64,000 nt of DNA from Rahnella sp. AA (GTDB lineage Bacteria; Pseudomonadota; Gammaproteobacteria; Enterobacterales; Enterobacteriaceae): contig NZ_PITQ01000012.1 in assembly GCF_002834385.1 (NCBI RefSeq), forward strand, positions 62,001 through 126,000. The letters are read 5' to 3'. A program made the position numbers and the translations under genes. Position 1 is the first letter of the stretch; each line of letters begins with the position of its first letter. Below, in pieces: positions 49,105 to 60,259 of the stretch. Below the pieces are notes generated by a model. It worked only from the letters and a program-made list of their open reading frames with translations. It searched no databases and had not been told where the DNA came from.

Positions 49105-50231
49105 TCTGATACCCAATGTTTTTTTAATGCTACAAGAATATGCTGGCAGGCGTGTCCGTCACCATAAGGATTGTGTGCCCGGCTCATGCTGTCGTATTCA
49201 TTTTTATCAGTCAGCAGGCGGTTCACTTCTTCTACGATTTTCGCAGCATCTGTCCCGACTAACCGGACAGTTCCGGCATCGACAGCTTCCGGGCGCTCTG
49301 TTGTTTCGCGCATCACCAGCACCGGTTTGCCCAATGAAGGCGCTTCTTCCTGTACACCGCCGGAATCCGTCAAAATCAGATAAGCTTTGTCCATCAGATA
49401 CACAAACGGCAGGTAATCCTGTGGGTCAATCAGAACGATATTGTCGATGCCGTGCAAAATACGGTTTACCGGCTCGCTGACGTTCGGGTTGAGATGTACC
49501 GGGTAGACAATTTGCACATCAGGGTGCTGAAGGGCAATCTCAGCCAACGCTGAGCAAATCCGCTCAAAACCGCCGCCAAAACTTTCACGACGGTGACCTG
49601 TCACGAGGATCAACTTTTTGCTGGCATCGAGGAACGGATAGGTATTGGCCAGTTGCTGCGCCAGCTCAGCATCTTTGTTAAGACGCTCCCTAACCCACAG
49701 CAATGCGTCGATGACAGTATTTCCCGTGATGAAAATGCCCCCGGAAGGAATGTTTTCCCTCAGTAAATTTTCACGGGCAGTTTCGGTTGGCGCAAAGTGC
49801 CATTGAGCAAGGTGGCCGGTGAGCACTCGGTTACCTTCTTCAGGCCACGGAGAAGTCAGGTCGCCAGTACGCAGACCAGCCTCAATATGACCGACCGGGA
49901 TCTGGTGATAAAACGCCGCCAGACTGGCAGACAGTGTCGTCGCCGTATCGCCATGAACCAGAACGACGTCAGGCCTGAACGTTTCCAGCACAGGTTTCAG
50001 CCCTGTCAGGATACGGCTGGTGATTTCAGTCAACCCTTGCCCTGGTTTCATAATGTCGAGATCATAATCAGGCGTAATTTCAAAGAGCCGCAATACCTGA
50101 TCCAGCATTTCACGGTGTTGAGCCGTGACACAGACTTTTGATTCGAATACCGCATCCTGCGACAAAGCATGCACCAGAGGCGCCATTTTAATGGCTTCAG
50201 GACGGGTGCCGAAAATCGTTAATACTTTCAC
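49101..50231 (-). CDS. wecB: WecB, UDP-GlcNAc 2-epimerase
   Basis: Non-hydrolysing epimerase converting UDP-GlcNAc to UDP-ManNAc, the precursor for ECA. The GTG at 50231 follows a strong GGGAGAG site, overlaps the wzzE stop by four bases (GTGA), and gives 376 residues starting [17 protein letters not shown], as in E. coli. Conserved [27 protein letters not shown] and [10 protein letters not shown] segments are present. Confidence 0.97.
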   Translation of the reverse strand: MKVLTIFGTRPEAIKMAPLVHALSQDAVFESKVCVTAQHREMLDQVLRLFEITPDYDLDIMKPGQGLTEITSRILTGLKPVLETFRPDVVLVHGDTATTLSASLAAFYHQIPVGHIEAGLRTGDLTSPWPEEGNRVLTGHLAQWHFAPTETARENLLRENIPSGGIFITGNTVIDALLWVRERLNKDAELAQQLANTYPFLDASKKLILVTGHRRESFGGGFERICSALAEIALQHPDVQIVYPVHLNPNVSEPVNRILHGIDNIVLIDPQDYLPFVYLMDKAYLILTDSGGVQEEAPSLGKPVLVMRETTERPEAVDAGTVRLVGTDAAKIVEEVNRLLTDKNEYDSMSRAHNPYGDGHACQHILVALKKHWVSD

Positions 50232-51295
50232 AATGCGTCTCTCCCTTTTTTGCGACGTGACAGAGCAACGCCAGCGCCAATTAAGCCACCAACGATCCCC
50301 CACATAATCATCAGAAATACACGACGTGGACTGTCACGTTTTACAGGTTCTTCAGGCGTTCTTAGATAACGATAGGTCTGGAATTTGGCTGTAAGCGTCG
50401 GTCCAACATTCAGTGTCGAGAGCATTGCACGATTTTGGTCATAGTCCAGATCGTATCCCGGCCCGGAGGCTTGCAACAACTCCAGCCGCGCTTTCAACAT
50501 CGGAACGCCCAATAAGAACATGTCGGAATCTGGCAGTTCTTCGGCAGGGGTATCAGCCGTATTTTTATTGATATTTTGCTGCTGAGCAATCTTAAGTGCC
50601 TGCTCCGTGTTATTCGTCGTTCGCTTAAAAATAGCCTGTGCGACCACTTCCTGACGTTTCACCTGTGCTTTCATCGACTGCGTACGGGACGCCCATGCGC
50701 CTTCCAGCTCATCGTACAAATGTTGTGCCGCGCGCTGACTGGCGAAATCAACATACTGGCGCAACAGTTTGTTGGCATCTGCAGCATTTTCCGCCGTGAG
50801 TTTGACGATATCGTTAGGAACTTTCGTGGTATCCCGCGCGGTAAACTGAATATCGTTAATCAGCTCATCCAGCAGTGCAGCGTCTGCGTGTACATCATTT
50901 TCCTGACGCTGCTTGTAATAAGGGCTCTGCAACCAGAAATCGCGGCGGGTATCGTAGGCTGCAAGTTGCATCACAAATTCGTTATACGCCTCATCTGAAA
51001 TCGGCGGGCGATTTAAGTCTGACTGCGATGTATTACGGATATCCAAATTTCGCAAAAACTGCGCCTGAGAGAAATAAGACGAAAGGTTATTCACTGTCGG
51101 ACGATCGGTGATCGCCGTGGAGCTCCACTCCTGTTTCATCAGATAAGACGAACCCAGGGCCACTACAGCAAACAATATCGCCAGACCTGCAATCCAGAAT
51201 TTCCCCCGCCACAGCGTGCAGCATAGGGCACGAATATCGAGCTCATTTTCGATAGTGTATTCTTTCTGGTTTTTTATCATTTCTGGTTTATCCAC
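50228..51295 (-). CDS. wzzE: WzzE, ECA chain-length regulator
   Basis: Inner-membrane polysaccharide co-polymerase setting ECA chain length. The protein of about 355 residues has two membrane helices (about 32-52 and near the C-terminus) around a large coiled periplasmic domain, and the family segment [16 protein letters not shown] after the first helix. GTG 51295 ([10 protein letters not shown]) is chosen from the AGAGG spaced before it and the N-terminal length of relatives; TTG 51316 or ATG 51280 are possible. Confidence 0.92.
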   Translation of the reverse strand: MDKPEMIKNQKEYTIENELDIRALCCTLWRGKFWIAGLAILFAVVALGSSYLMKQEWSSTAITDRPTVNNLSSYFSQAQFLRNLDIRNTSQSDLNRPPISDEAYNEFVMQLAAYDTRRDFWLQSPYYKQRQENDVHADAALLDELINDIQFTARDTTKVPNDIVKLTAENAADANKLLRQYVDFASQRAAQHLYDELEGAWASRTQSMKAQVKRQEVVAQAIFKRTTNNTEQALKIAQQQNINKNTADTPAEELPDSDMFLLGVPMLKARLELLQASGPGYDLDYDQNRAMLSTLNVGPTLTAKFQTYRYLRTPEEPVKRDSPRRVFLMIMWGIVGGLIGAGVALSRRKKGRDAL

Positions 51296-51324
51296 AGCCA
51301 GGATGCCTCTGATCAAAAGAGTAA

Positions 51325-52410
51325 TTAATGAACGGTCGGGCGACGAAAACGTCTTTTTATTCGTTTAATAAATCGTGCAACCCGCCAGGCACGCTTTAAG
51401 CAGACACCATAGAGCAGGAAGGCAAAGAAGAATAAGACTAGCATCAACCATTCGGGCATAAAGGGAAGGCGCTCGCCAACAACACCAATACAGGCCAGCA
51501 CCGCCGCCGCCAGGGTGATCAACACAAAAGCCTGGCGGGAAGTAAAACCGGCACGCATGACCAAATGGTGAATGTGCTGACGGTCAGCGGAGAACGGGCT
51601 CATACCTTTTCGCAGACGACGATACATGATAGCAATCATGTCCATCAGGGGGATGGCAATAAGCCAAAGTGCGGTCACGGGATTCATCGGGTGTGATTCG
51701 CCCTGCGTACTTTGCAAAAGGATCCAAATCACCGTGAACCCTATCAGGGTGCTACCTGCGTCGCCCATAAAGACTTTATAACGCGGCCCCAAAATACCGA
51801 GGTTAAGCAGGATATAAGGCAAAGTCGCAGCAATCATTGCAAAGCACCACAGCGCTAACTCCATATGACCACTACCGTACATCACGATGCCCATCGCACC
51901 AAAGCTAACGCAAGAAAGCCCGCCGAGCAGCCCGTCAATACCGTCGACCATATTAAAGGCGTTAATCGCGGCCCAGACGGCAAAAAGCGTAAAGAGATAG
52001 CCGAATGGCCCAAGTAACATTTCCCACGGGCCTATGATATGCCCGAGATTTCGCAACGTAAGATTGGCAAAGCTCATCATAGCAACGGCGACGCTGGCCT
52101 GAACGAGGGCGCGAATTTTGACACTGATGTCGTACCGGTCATCCAATGCACCAACAAGAACCAGTAAACCGGCACAACTCAGGTAAAGCGCTATATGGGG
52201 AATTCGATAATCAGTGATCAGGAAAGTGAAACAAATCCCTGCATAAACAGAGATGCCACCGACCAGCGGGATCATACCCTGGTGGCGTTTGCGGAAGTTG
52301 GGTTTATCGACCAAACCAATGAAATTCGCCATCTTCCTTGCAACGAATAAAAATAGGAATGAAAACAGAAAAACAACAACAAGTTCAGTACTCATATTGA
52401 GTAAATTCAC
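51325..52410 (-). CDS. wecA: WecA, undecaprenyl-phosphate GlcNAc-1-phosphate transferase
   Basis: Starts ECA (and many O-antigen) synthesis by moving GlcNAc-1-P to undecaprenyl phosphate in the inner membrane. GTG at 52410 gives 361 residues (NLLNMSTELVVVFLF) and agrees with the GTG start I recall for E. coli. About 11 membrane helices; catalytic Asp motifs ALDDRYD (about 89-95) and NMVDGIDGL (about 157-165), KVFMGDAG and the cytoplasmic RQHIHH loop are all present. First gene of the ECA operon. Confidence 0.97.
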   Translation of the reverse strand: MNLLNMSTELVVVFLFSFLFLFVARKMANFIGLVDKPNFRKRHQGMIPLVGGISVYAGICFTFLITDYRIPHIALYLSCAGLLVLVGALDDRYDISVKIRALVQASVAVAMMSFANLTLRNLGHIIGPWEMLLGPFGYLFTLFAVWAAINAFNMVDGIDGLLGGLSCVSFGAMGIVMYGSGHMELALWCFAMIAATLPYILLNLGILGPRYKVFMGDAGSTLIGFTVIWILLQSTQGESHPMNPVTALWLIAIPLMDMIAIMYRRLRKGMSPFSADRQHIHHLVMRAGFTSRQAFVLITLAAAVLACIGVVGERLPFMPEWLMLVLFFFAFLLYGVCLKRAWRVARFIKRIKRRFRRPTVH

Positions 52411-52650
52411 AGTTAAAAGATCTCTGCAAAAATAAGGTGCGTAGGATCGAGACAAAAACGCATAATTTTCATAGCCTTATGACAAATCCAATGGTGAAAT
52501 TTATGATTTTTCTCAGGCAATACCTTATCTGTTACCCTTTTGCCGGGCTGTTGGCCGACAACATAAAGAAAGGGCACTGGAAAAACCATCAGCTATTGTC
52601 CTAATAGTCTGACAATCTCCCGAAAGTAGCATTATGGTAGCTACCTAAAG
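52411..52650 (-). promoter_or_regulatory. Upstream region of the ECA operon
   Basis: About 240 bases between the rho terminator and wecA. No gene is apparent on either strand. It presumably holds the main wecA promoter, but I cannot pick a convincing -35/-10 pair. Confidence 0.4.
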
Positions 52651-52680
52651 CAAAAAACGCCACGGCTAAGCGTGGCGTTG
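52650..52680 (-). terminator. Terminator after rho
   Basis: AACGCCACG and CGTGGCGTT form a perfect 9-bp stem around a six-base loop (52656-52679), followed on the minus strand by a T run. Confidence 0.92.
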
Positions 52681-52699
52681 GTTTGAGCTTTACACCAAA

Positions 52700-53959
52700 T
52701 TACGAACGTTTCATCATGTCGAAGAAGTCGTCATTGGTTTTAGTCATAGCGAGCTTGTTGATGAGGAATTCCATCGCGTCAATTTCACCCATCGGGTGAA
52801 TGATTTTGCGCAGGATCCACATTTTTTGCAGCTCTTCAGAAGTGGTCAACAGCTCTTCTTTACGGGTACCAGAGCGGTTGTAGTCAATCGCAGGGAAGAC
52901 GCGTTTCTCAGCGATTTTACGCGCCAGATGCAATTCCATGTTGCCGGTACCTTTAAATTCTTCATAGATAACTTCATCCATTTTAGAACCGGTATCGACC
53001 AGCGCGGTCGCGATGATGGTCAGGCTGCCGCCCTCTTCCACGTTACGTGCTGCACCGAAGAAGCGTTTTGGACGGTGTAAGGCGTTAGCATCCACACCAC
53101 CGGTCAGTACTTTGCCTGATGATGGAACCACGGTGTTGTATGCACGCGCCAGACGGGTAATGGAGTCCAGCAGGATGATAACGTCTTTTTTGTGCTCAAC
53201 CAGGCGTTTCGCTTTTTCGATGACCATTTCAGCCACCTGAACGTGACGGGATGCCGGCTCATCAAAGGTAGAAGCGATAACTTCACCCTTAACCAGACGC
53301 TGCATCTCGGTCACTTCTTCCGGGCGTTCGTCAATCAGCAGAACCATCAGCACACAATCAGGATGGTTGTACGCAATGCTGGTAGCGATGTTTTGCAGCA
53401 GCATGGTTTTACCCGCTTTCGGCGGAGCAACAATCAGACCACGCTGACCACGACCAATCGGGGCAGCCAGATCCAGCACGCGTGCGGTTAAATCTTCTGT
53501 TGAACCATTACCACGTTCCATACGCAGACGGGAATTGGCGTGCAGAGGGGTTAAGTTTTCGAACAGGATTTTGCTGCGGGCGTTTTCTGGTTTGTCGTAG
53601 TTAACTTCGTTAACTTTCAACAGGGCAAAATAACGTTCACCTTCTTTAGGTGGGCGGATTTTACCAGAAATGGTGTCACCAGTGCGAAGGTTGAAGCGGC
53701 GAATTTGGCTTGGAGATACGTAGATGTCGTCGGGGCCTGCGAGGTAGGAACTGTCTCCGGAGCGGAGGAAACCAAATCCATCCTGCAATATCTCCAGCAC
53801 GCCATCACCGAAGATGTCTTCTCCGCTTTTCGCATGCTGCTTCAATATTGAAAAGATAATGTCTTGCTTACGCATGCGGGCCTGGTTTTCCAGCCCCATA
53901 TTTTCGCCGAGTGCAATCAGGTCAGAGACCGGCGTATTCTTTAATTCGGTAAGATTCAT
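52700..53959 (-). CDS. rho: Rho transcription termination factor
   Basis: Hexameric RNA-dependent ATPase/helicase that ends transcription at Rho-dependent sites. The 419 residues equal the E. coli protein: N-terminal helical and cold-shock-like RNA-binding domains ([20 protein letters not shown], about 62-81), Walker A APPKAGKT near 178-185, Walker B VIILLDS near 260-266, and the R-loop segment. Located downstream of trxA as in E. coli. Confidence 0.98.
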   Translation of the reverse strand: MNLTELKNTPVSDLIALGENMGLENQARMRKQDIIFSILKQHAKSGEDIFGDGVLEILQDGFGFLRSGDSSYLAGPDDIYVSPSQIRRFNLRTGDTISGKIRPPKEGERYFALLKVNEVNYDKPENARSKILFENLTPLHANSRLRMERGNGSTEDLTARVLDLAAPIGRGQRGLIVAPPKAGKTMLLQNIATSIAYNHPDCVLMVLLIDERPEEVTEMQRLVKGEVIASTFDEPASRHVQVAEMVIEKAKRLVEHKKDVIILLDSITRLARAYNTVVPSSGKVLTGGVDANALHRPKRFFGAARNVEEGGSLTIIATALVDTGSKMDEVIYEEFKGTGNMELHLARKIAEKRVFPAIDYNRSGTRKEELLTTSEELQKMWILRKIIHPMGEIDAMEFLINKLAMTKTNDDFFDMMKRS

Positions 53960-54374
53960 AATGGTGGGTTCTTAAACTCGGGGTATGTCTCGAACATCTG
54001 TCGTGAATGGGTATGGCAGGGTCATCCATGCCTGTTTATTGTATGACACTTCAAATCACAGCTTTGAAATCCAGCCGCAGGCAGTCGCTCGCGGGCGATA
54101 TTCTAGAGGGGCAATGATATTGAAGGTGTCTTAAAGCCGATTTTGCTAAAACCGTTAGATGGTCAAGCACAGCGCCAGTTCAATTTAATTATTATTCAAA
54201 GAAACTATATAGGCAGATGTTTTTGACACAACAGAGTAAAACGTAAGAATCAAACTACAGGTAAGCTCTATTTGCAGTAAGAGTAAACTTAGCATGCTTC
54301 TTGACAGGCGTCTAGCGGACAATGTGAAAAACACGTCAGCCCGCTAAACACCTGGCTTTGGTCATCCCGACCGA
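53960..54374 (-). promoter_or_regulatory. rho 5' leader and trxA-rho intergenic region
   Basis: This 415-base gap should contain the rho promoter and leader, where E. coli rho is autoregulated by attenuation and has the small ORF rhoL. A 25-codon frame (GTG, reading SYNKQAWMTLPYPFTTDVRD) ends just before rho but does not resemble the rhoL I remember, so it is not called as a gene. A long inverted repeat at 54305-54354 lies at the trxA end. Confidence 0.5.
54305..54354 (-). repeat. Long inverted repeat downstream of trxA
   Basis: CAGGCGTCTAGCGG (54305-54318) is mirrored by CCGCTAAACACCTG (54341-54354), 12 of 14 positions complementary with G-T pairs in the transcript. The loop is 22 bases and includes a T run on the minus strand. 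It starts about 20 bases after the trxA stop and may be a processing or termination hairpin. Confidence 0.55.
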
Positions 54375-54701
54375 TTACAGATTAGCTGTTAAAAACTCTT
54401 TCAGCTGACCTTTCGACAGTGCGCCAACTTTAGTTGCTGCGACTTCGCCGCCTTTAAATAACAGCAGGGTAGGAATACCACGGATGCCGTATTTAGGTGC
54501 AGTACCTGGGTTTTCATCGATATTCAGTTTCGCGATGGTCAGCTTGCCGTCGAACTCAGCGGCAATTTCATCCAGAATCGGAGCGATCATTTTACAAGGA
54601 CCACACCACTCTGCCCAGAAATCGACCAGCACCAGCCCTTCGGCTTTCAATACGTCGTTGTCGAAACTGTCATCGGTCAGGTGAATAATTTTATCGCTCA
54701 T
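54375..54701 (-). CDS. trxA: TrxA, thioredoxin 1
   Basis: Cytoplasmic disulfide reductase serving ribonucleotide reductase and others. 108 residues with the redox motif WCGPC (Cys33, Cys36) and the cis-Pro segment [10 protein letters not shown] near 73-82. Length matches E. coli. Divergent from rhlB and upstream of rho, as in E. coli. Confidence 0.98.
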   Translation of the reverse strand: MSDKIIHLTDDSFDNDVLKAEGLVLVDFWAEWCGPCKMIAPILDEIAAEFDGKLTIAKLNIDENPGTAPKYGIRGIPTLLLFKGGEVAATKVGALSKGQLKEFLTANL

Positions 54702-54819
54702 GTTCTACTCCAAAGGATTATCTTTACCTTGTTGATGTAGCATTAACCAACAGTAGGTTGACTTTATTTCACCGGATACGCTTTCGTAAAGCAATAGTTA
54801 GCTGATATTCTACCACACT

Positions 54820-56112
54820 ATGAGCAAAACACACTTGACCGAACAGAAGTTTTCCGACTTCGCCCTGCACCCGCTGGCAGTAGAAGCCCTTGAAAAGAAA
54901 GGGTTCCATTACTGTACGCCTATTCAGGCATTGGCATTGCCGATCACGCTCGCTGGGCGTGATGTTGCAGGTCAGGCGCAAACCGGTACCGGCAAGACGC
55001 TGGCTTTTCTGGCGTCTACTTTCCATTATCTGCTTTCTCACCCTGCTGCGGAAGGTCGTCAGACTAACCAGCCACGTGCCTTGATCATGGCACCAACGCG
55101 TGAACTCGCGGTGCAGATCCACTCCGACGCCGAAGCTTTATCTGAATCTACCGGGCTGAAATTAGGCCTGGCTTACGGCGGCGACGGTTACGACAAACAG
55201 CTTAAAGTGCTGGAAAGCGGCGTGGATATCCTGATTGGAACCACCGGCCGTTTAATCGATTACACCAAACAGAACCACATCGACCTGGGCGCGATTCAGG
55301 TGGTGGTACTGGATGAAGCAGACCGCATGTTCGATCTGGGCTTCATCAAAGACATCCGCTGGATCTTCCGCCGGATGCCACCTGCGACTCAACGCCTCAA
55401 CATGCTGTTCTCAGCAACCCTTTCCTATCGTGTGAAAGAACTGGCGTTCGAAAACATGAATAATGCCGAGTCGATTGAGATCGAACCGGAGCAAAAAACG
55501 GGTCACCGCATTAAAGAAGAACTTTTCTACCCTTCAAATGAAGAGAAAATGCGCCTGTTACAGACGCTTATTGAAGAAGAATGGCCAGACCGTTGCATCA
55601 TTTTTGCTAACACTAAACACCGCTGTGAAGACGTCTGGGGCCATCTGGCAGCCGACGGCCATCGCGTAGGTTTACTGACCGGCGATGTCCCGCAGAAAAA
55701 ACGCCTGCGCGTTCTGGAAGACTTCACCAAAGGCACGCTGGATATTCTGGTTGCGACTGACGTTGCTGCCCGTGGTTTGCACATTCCAGCCGTTACGCAC
55801 GTCTTTAACTATGACCTGCCTGACGACTGTGAAGACTACGTTCACCGTATTGGCCGTACCGGCCGGGCGGGTCTGAGCGGTCATTCCATCAGCCTGGCTT
55901 GTGAAGAGTACGCGCTGAACCTGACGGCAATCGAAACCTACACCGGTCACAGCATCCCTGTCAGCAAATACAGCAGCGAAGCGCTGTTAACTGATTTACC
56001 TGCGCCGAAACGTCTGGCTCGCTCTCGTACCGGTAACGGTCCGCGTCGTAACAGCAACTCGTCTTCACGCCGCAGCAGTGCACCACGTAGCAACCGTAAA
56101 CGTCCGGGCTGA
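54820..56112 (+). CDS. rhlB: RhlB, DEAD-box RNA helicase of the degradosome
   Basis: ATP-dependent RNA helicase that binds RNase E in the degradosome. The 430 residues show the Q motif, Walker A AQTGTGKT (about 47-54), DEAD box [11 protein letters not shown] (about 162-172), SAT motif and [10 protein letters not shown] near 340. A basic Arg/Ser/Asn-rich tail (about 398-430) is typical. gppA begins seven bases after the stop, so the two are cotranscribed. Confidence 0.97.
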   Translation: MSKTHLTEQKFSDFALHPLAVEALEKKGFHYCTPIQALALPITLAGRDVAGQAQTGTGKTLAFLASTFHYLLSHPAAEGRQTNQPRALIMAPTRELAVQIHSDAEALSESTGLKLGLAYGGDGYDKQLKVLESGVDILIGTTGRLIDYTKQNHIDLGAIQVVVLDEADRMFDLGFIKDIRWIFRRMPPATQRLNMLFSATLSYRVKELAFENMNNAESIEIEPEQKTGHRIKEELFYPSNEEKMRLLQTLIEEEWPDRCIIFANTKHRCEDVWGHLAADGHRVGLLTGDVPQKKRLRVLEDFTKGTLDILVATDVAARGLHIPAVTHVFNYDLPDDCEDYVHRIGRTGRAGLSGHSISLACEEYALNLTAIETYTGHSIPVSKYSSEALLTDLPAPKRLARSRTGNGPRRNSNSSSRRSSAPRSNRKRPG

Positions 56113-56118
56113 TAACCT

Positions 56119-57612
56119 ATGCTAAGCTCCACCTCACTGTATGCAGCAATTGATCTGGGCTCTAACAGCTTTCACATGCTGGTTGTTCGTGAGGTGGCAG
56201 GCAGTATCCAGACCCTCGCCAGAATTAAGCGCAAAGTGCGTCTGGCTGCCGGTCTGGATAAGCAAAACCTGCTTTCTCAGGAAGCCATGCAACGTGGCTG
56301 GCAATGCCTGAAGCTGTTTTCCGAAAGATTGCAGGATATTCCCCGCGAACAAATCCGCGTCGTTGCCACCGCAACGCTGCGGCTTGCCAGCAATGCCGAC
56401 GAATTTTTGGGTAAAGCTCAGGAAATCCTCGGTTGTCCGATTCAGGTCATTGCCGGTGAAGAAGAAGCCCGTCTGATTTATCACGGCGTTGCCCATACCA
56501 CGGGCGGTCCGGATAAACGTCTGGTCGTCGATATTGGCGGCGGCAGTACAGAACTGGTCACTGGCACCGGCGCACAGGCCACCACGCTGTTCAGCCTTTC
56601 TATGGGCTGCGTGACCTGGCTGGAGCGCTATTTTACCGACCGTAATCTGGCAAAAGAAAACTTCGATCAGGCCGAACAGGCCGCGATCGACATGATCCTT
56701 CCGGTTGCTCCTCAGCTGATCGCCAATGGCTGGCAAATTTGTGTCGGTGCTTCCGGCACCGTTCAGGCTCTGCAGGAAATCATGGTCGCTCAGGGCATGG
56801 ATGAGCGCATTACGCTGCCGAAACTTCAACAGCTCAAACAGCGTGCGATTCAGTGCGGTAAACTGGAAGAGCTGGAAATTGAAGGCCTGACGCTTGAACG
56901 TGCGCTGGTTTTCCCAAGTGGTCTGTCGATTCTCATCGCCATTTTCAAAACCCTGAATATCGAAACCATGACGCTGGCCGGTGGCGCACTGCGTGAAGGT
57001 CTGGTTTACGGCATGCTACATCTGCCGATTGAGCAGGATATTCGCCAGCGCACGTTGCGGAATCTGCAACGCCGCTATCTGCTTGATAATGAGCAGGCAC
57101 AGCGTGTGGCACAGCTTGCAGAGAACTTTTCACTACAGGTGGCGCAGGAATGGAAGCTCGATGCACGTGCCCGTGAGTTGCTTAACAGTGCCTGCCTGAT
57201 CCACGAAATCGGGCTGAGCGTTGATTTTAAAAAAGCGCCGCAGCACGCCGCCTATCTGATTCGCCATTTAGACTTACCGGGCTTTACGCCGGCGCAGAAA
57301 AAACTGCTGGCGACGCTGTTGCAGAACCAGAACGGAACGCTCGATTTACCGTTGCTCAATGAGCAAAACGCCGTGCCACCACGTCAGGCACAACGTCTTT
57401 GTCGCATTCTCCGGCTTGCCATTATCTTTGCCAGCCGCCGCCGTGACGACACATTGCCCGCCGTACGTTTACGGGCAAATGACGATGAACTGAATGTGAT
57501 TGTGCCGCAGGGCTGGCTGGCTCAGCATCCGCTGCGGGCAGAAGAGCTGGAGCAGGAAAGCCACTGGCAAAGTTATGTCCACTGGCCGCTGTTCGTCGAA
57601 GAACAGCTCTGA
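56119..57612 (+). CDS. gppA: GppA, guanosine pentaphosphate phosphohydrolase/exopolyphosphatase
   Basis: Converts pppGpp to ppGpp in the stringent response. 497 residues of the Ppx/GppA (actin-like ASKHA) fold, starting with [16 protein letters not shown] (phosphate-1 loop), then GEEEARLIY near 114 and DIGGGSTEL near 139-147, with the C-terminal HD-type domain (HEIGLSVDF near 363). Immediately follows rhlB. The similar Ppx is excluded mainly by position beside rhlB and rep. Confidence 0.95.
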   Translation: MLSSTSLYAAIDLGSNSFHMLVVREVAGSIQTLARIKRKVRLAAGLDKQNLLSQEAMQRGWQCLKLFSERLQDIPREQIRVVATATLRLASNADEFLGKAQEILGCPIQVIAGEEEARLIYHGVAHTTGGPDKRLVVDIGGGSTELVTGTGAQATTLFSLSMGCVTWLERYFTDRNLAKENFDQAEQAAIDMILPVAPQLIANGWQICVGASGTVQALQEIMVAQGMDERITLPKLQQLKQRAIQCGKLEELEIEGLTLERALVFPSGLSILIAIFKTLNIETMTLAGGALREGLVYGMLHLPIEQDIRQRTLRNLQRRYLLDNEQAQRVAQLAENFSLQVAQEWKLDARARELLNSACLIHEIGLSVDFKKAPQHAAYLIRHLDLPGFTPAQKKLLATLLQNQNGTLDLPLLNEQNAVPPRQAQRLCRILRLAIIFASRRRDDTLPAVRLRANDDELNVIVPQGWLAQHPLRAEELEQESHWQSYVHWPLFVEEQL

Positions 57613-57639
57613 TTTTTTCGTAAAAACACGCACCGAATG

Positions 57640-57668
57640 AGGCAGGGCTTATCCCCTGCCTTTTCTTT
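57640..57668. terminator. Terminator between gppA and rep
   Basis: GGCAGGG and CCCTGCC form a perfect 7-bp stem around CTTATC at 57641-57660, followed by TTTTCTTT on the plus strand, ending gppA. Confidence 0.85.
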
Positions 57669-57673
57669 GCCTG

Positions 57674-59698
57674 TCAGTTTCCGCCTTTGGCTTTCGCCAG
57701 CTGCTCACGGATTTTCTCCAGATGGCTTTGCCCTTTCACCATCCGCTCCTGCGCACTGACCACTTTACGTTCACTTTCCCAGGCTAAATCATCCTGAGGC
57801 AGTTCCATCAGGAAGCGGCTGGGTTCCGGACGAATTAATTCCCCGTACTGGCGACGTTCGCGACAAAGCGTAAACGTCAGCTCTTTTTGGGCGCGGGTAA
57901 TGCCTACATACGCCAGACGGCGCTCTTCATCAACATTGTCTTCATCGATGCTGCTCTGGTGCGGCAACAATCCTTCTTCCATACCGACCAGAAACACATA
58001 CGGGAATTCCAGCCCTTTCGAGGCGTGCAGCGTCATCAGCTGAACCTGATCCAGCTCTTCGTCGTTTTCACCGCGTTCCATCATGTCGCGCAGCGTAAAA
58101 CGTGTGACGACCTGCGTGAGCGTCATCGGCTCATCCAGATCGGTGCCCTCGAGCATTTCGGTCATCCAGCTGAAAAGCTGATTGACGTTTTTCATGCGCA
58201 TTTCTGCCGCTTTCGGGCTCGGCGAGGTTTCGAACAACCAGCTTTCGTAATCAATGCCGTGGATCAGATCCCGTACCGCCGCGACCGGTTCGCGTTCGGC
58301 CAGCTCAGAAATCGTGCCCATCCAGTGCGTGAATCGTTGCAGTGATTCCAGGCCGCGCCCGGTCAGATACTGACTGAGCCCCATATCGAAACTGGCTTTA
58401 AACAAACCTTTATTGCGCTGATTTGCCCACTCGCCGAGCTTTTGCAGCGTCGCGGCACCGATTTCACGACGCGGCGTATTCACAATACGCAGGAATGCGC
58501 TGTCGTCGTCAGGGTTAGTCAGGACGCGCAGATAGGCCAGCAAATCTTTAATTTCAGGCCGCGAGAAGAACGACGTGCCGCCGGAAATGCGGTACGGAAT
58601 GCGGTTCTGCATCAGCATTTTTTCAAACAGGCGCGACTGGTGGTTACCGCGATACAAAATCGCGTAATCGCCATAGCCGGTCTTGTTGATAAAGTGATGC
58701 GCAATCAGCTCGCCAACCACGCGCTCGGCTTCGTGATCTTCATTGTTGGCGGTCACTACTTTCAGCGTTTCACCGTAACCCAGCTCCGAGAAAAGCCGCT
58801 TCTCGAACACATGCGGGTTGTTGGCGATCAGGATGTTGGCCGCTTTCAGAATGCGCTGCGAGGAACGGTAGTTCTGTTCAAGCTTAACGACCTGCAACTG
58901 CGGGAAATCTTCTTTCAGCAGCACCAGGTTTTGCGGCCGCGCACCGCGCCAGGAGTAAATAGACTGATCGTCGTCGCCAACTACGGTAAAACGTGCGCGG
59001 TTGCCAACAAGCAGTTTCACCATCATGTACTGACTGGTGTTGGTGTCCTGATATTCATCGACCAGCAGGTAGCGCAGTTTATTCTGCCAGCGCTCGCGCA
59101 CTTCTTCATTCTTCTGCAACAGCAGCGTCGGCAGCAGGATCAGGTCATCGAAATCGAGGATATTACAGGCGCGCATATGGTCATGATAAAGCCCGTAGCA
59201 GTGCGCGAAGATCTGATCGCGCTCCGATCGCGCAAGGCCCGCCGCATGGGACGGATCAACCAGATCGTTCTTCCAGTTTGAGATCGTCGAGATCAGCTGT
59301 TGCAACAGCGTTTTGTCGTTTTCCAGCCACTTCTCGCTCAGCTCTTTGAGCAGCGCCAGCTGGTCCTGATCGTCGAACAGGGAGAAATTGGATTTCATGC
59401 CCAGCGCGGCAAATTCGCGTTTGATGATTTCCAGCCCCAGCGTGTGGAAAGTCGCGATCAGCAAGCCGCGAGATTCTTTACGCCCAAGGGTTTGCGCCAC
59501 ACGCTCTTTCATCTCGCGCGCCGCTTTATTGGTGAAGGTTACAGCCGCAATGTGACGGGCCTGATAGCCGCACTCACGGATCAGGTGTGCGATTTTATTG
59601 GTAATCACCCTGGTTTTGCCGGAGCCAGCCCCCGCCAGAACCAGGCAGGGTCCGGTGACGAATTCGACGGCATGTTGTTGGCTGGGGTTTAATCGCAT
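57674..59698 (-). CDS. rep: Rep, ATP-dependent DNA helicase
   Basis: Superfamily 1A 3'-5' helicase of the replication fork, removing protein roadblocks with DnaB. ATG at 59698 ([19 protein letters not shown]) matches the E. coli start and gives 674 residues (E. coli 673); an in-frame start at 59815 adds an unrelated extension. Walker [13 protein letters not shown] (about 20-31), VDEYQDTN and [13 protein letters not shown] are present. Resembles uvrD at 23974-26139 but is told apart by sequence and synteny with ppiC-ilvC. Confidence 0.96.
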   Translation of the reverse strand: MRLNPSQQHAVEFVTGPCLVLAGAGSGKTRVITNKIAHLIRECGYQARHIAAVTFTNKAAREMKERVAQTLGRKESRGLLIATFHTLGLEIIKREFAALGMKSNFSLFDDQDQLALLKELSEKWLENDKTLLQQLISTISNWKNDLVDPSHAAGLARSERDQIFAHCYGLYHDHMRACNILDFDDLILLPTLLLQKNEEVRERWQNKLRYLLVDEYQDTNTSQYMMVKLLVGNRARFTVVGDDDQSIYSWRGARPQNLVLLKEDFPQLQVVKLEQNYRSSQRILKAANILIANNPHVFEKRLFSELGYGETLKVVTANNEDHEAERVVGELIAHHFINKTGYGDYAILYRGNHQSRLFEKMLMQNRIPYRISGGTSFFSRPEIKDLLAYLRVLTNPDDDSAFLRIVNTPRREIGAATLQKLGEWANQRNKGLFKASFDMGLSQYLTGRGLESLQRFTHWMGTISELAEREPVAAVRDLIHGIDYESWLFETSPSPKAAEMRMKNVNQLFSWMTEMLEGTDLDEPMTLTQVVTRFTLRDMMERGENDEELDQVQLMTLHASKGLEFPYVFLVGMEEGLLPHQSSIDEDNVDEERRLAYVGITRAQKELTFTLCRERRQYGELIRPEPSRFLMELPQDDLAWESERKVVSAQERMVKGQSHLEKIREQLAKAKGGN

Positions 59699-59875
59699 GG
59701 CGTATTTTTGCTCACCTGATGGACAAGGACGGCGATTGTAGCAGAAACGCCGCCTGAGATTGACAGCCTTTACGGTGCAATTTGTGATGTCTGGAATGCA
59801 GGCCGGAGTCCACATGCGGCGTTGCAGATGTTACATTACGCCCCTGGAAACACTCTCGCAAAAAAGGTCTCAATC

Positions 59876-60157
59876 ATGGCAAAAACTGCTGCAGCAATGC
59901 ATATCCTTGTTAAGGAAGAAGCACAGGCACTCGATCTTCTGGAACAGCTGAAGAACGGTGGCGATTTCGAAAAACTGGCTAAAAAACACTCTACCTGCCC
60001 GTCAGGCAAAAAAGGCGGCCATTTAGGTGAATTTAAGCAAGGCGCAATGGTGCCAGCTTTCGATAAAGTGGTTTTCTCTGCGCCGCTGATCGAACCACAA
60101 GGCCCGCTGCACACCCAGTTCGGCTACCACATCATTAAGATCCTGTACCGCAACTGA
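59876..60157 (+). CDS. ppiC: PpiC, parvulin peptidyl-prolyl isomerase
   Basis: Small cytoplasmic parvulin-type prolyl isomerase. ATG at 59876 gives 93 residues, the E. coli length, with the parvulin core (AMHILVKEE at the start, [21 protein letters not shown] and a FGYHIIKIL end). No signal peptide or extra domain. Convergent with ilvC, sharing a terminator, and divergent from rep, as in E. coli. Confidence 0.96.
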   Translation: MAKTAAAMHILVKEEAQALDLLEQLKNGGDFEKLAKKHSTCPSGKKGGHLGEFKQGAMVPAFDKVVFSAPLIEPQGPLHTQFGYHIIKILYRN

Positions 60158-60182
60158 GTTACCGTTCCGGCGCAGTAAAAAG

Positions 60183-60217
60183 AAAGGGCACCGCATTTTC
60201 ATGCAGTGCCCTTTTTA
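60183..60217. terminator. Bidirectional terminator between ppiC and ilvC
   Basis: AAAGGGCAC-C-GCAT pairs with ATGC-A-GTGCCCTTT around TTTC, with a T run on the right and A residues on the left. Confidence 0.9.
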
Positions 60218-60259
60218 TTTATCTTCCGAAAAACCTGAAGAATTCGAGTCAGAAGGGTA

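Noticed and set aside
39632-52410. A variable O-antigen or capsule cluster
   Set aside because: All twelve genes match the conserved enterobacterial common antigen operon in order and length.
53962-54039. 25-codon frame ahead of rho as a rhoL leader peptide
   Set aside because: It does not resemble the rhoL peptide I remember and lacks a convincing ribosome site; the region is listed only as leader.
58442-59281. 279-codon frame opposite rep
   Set aside because: It is an antisense shadow of the rep helicase gene with no family resemblance.
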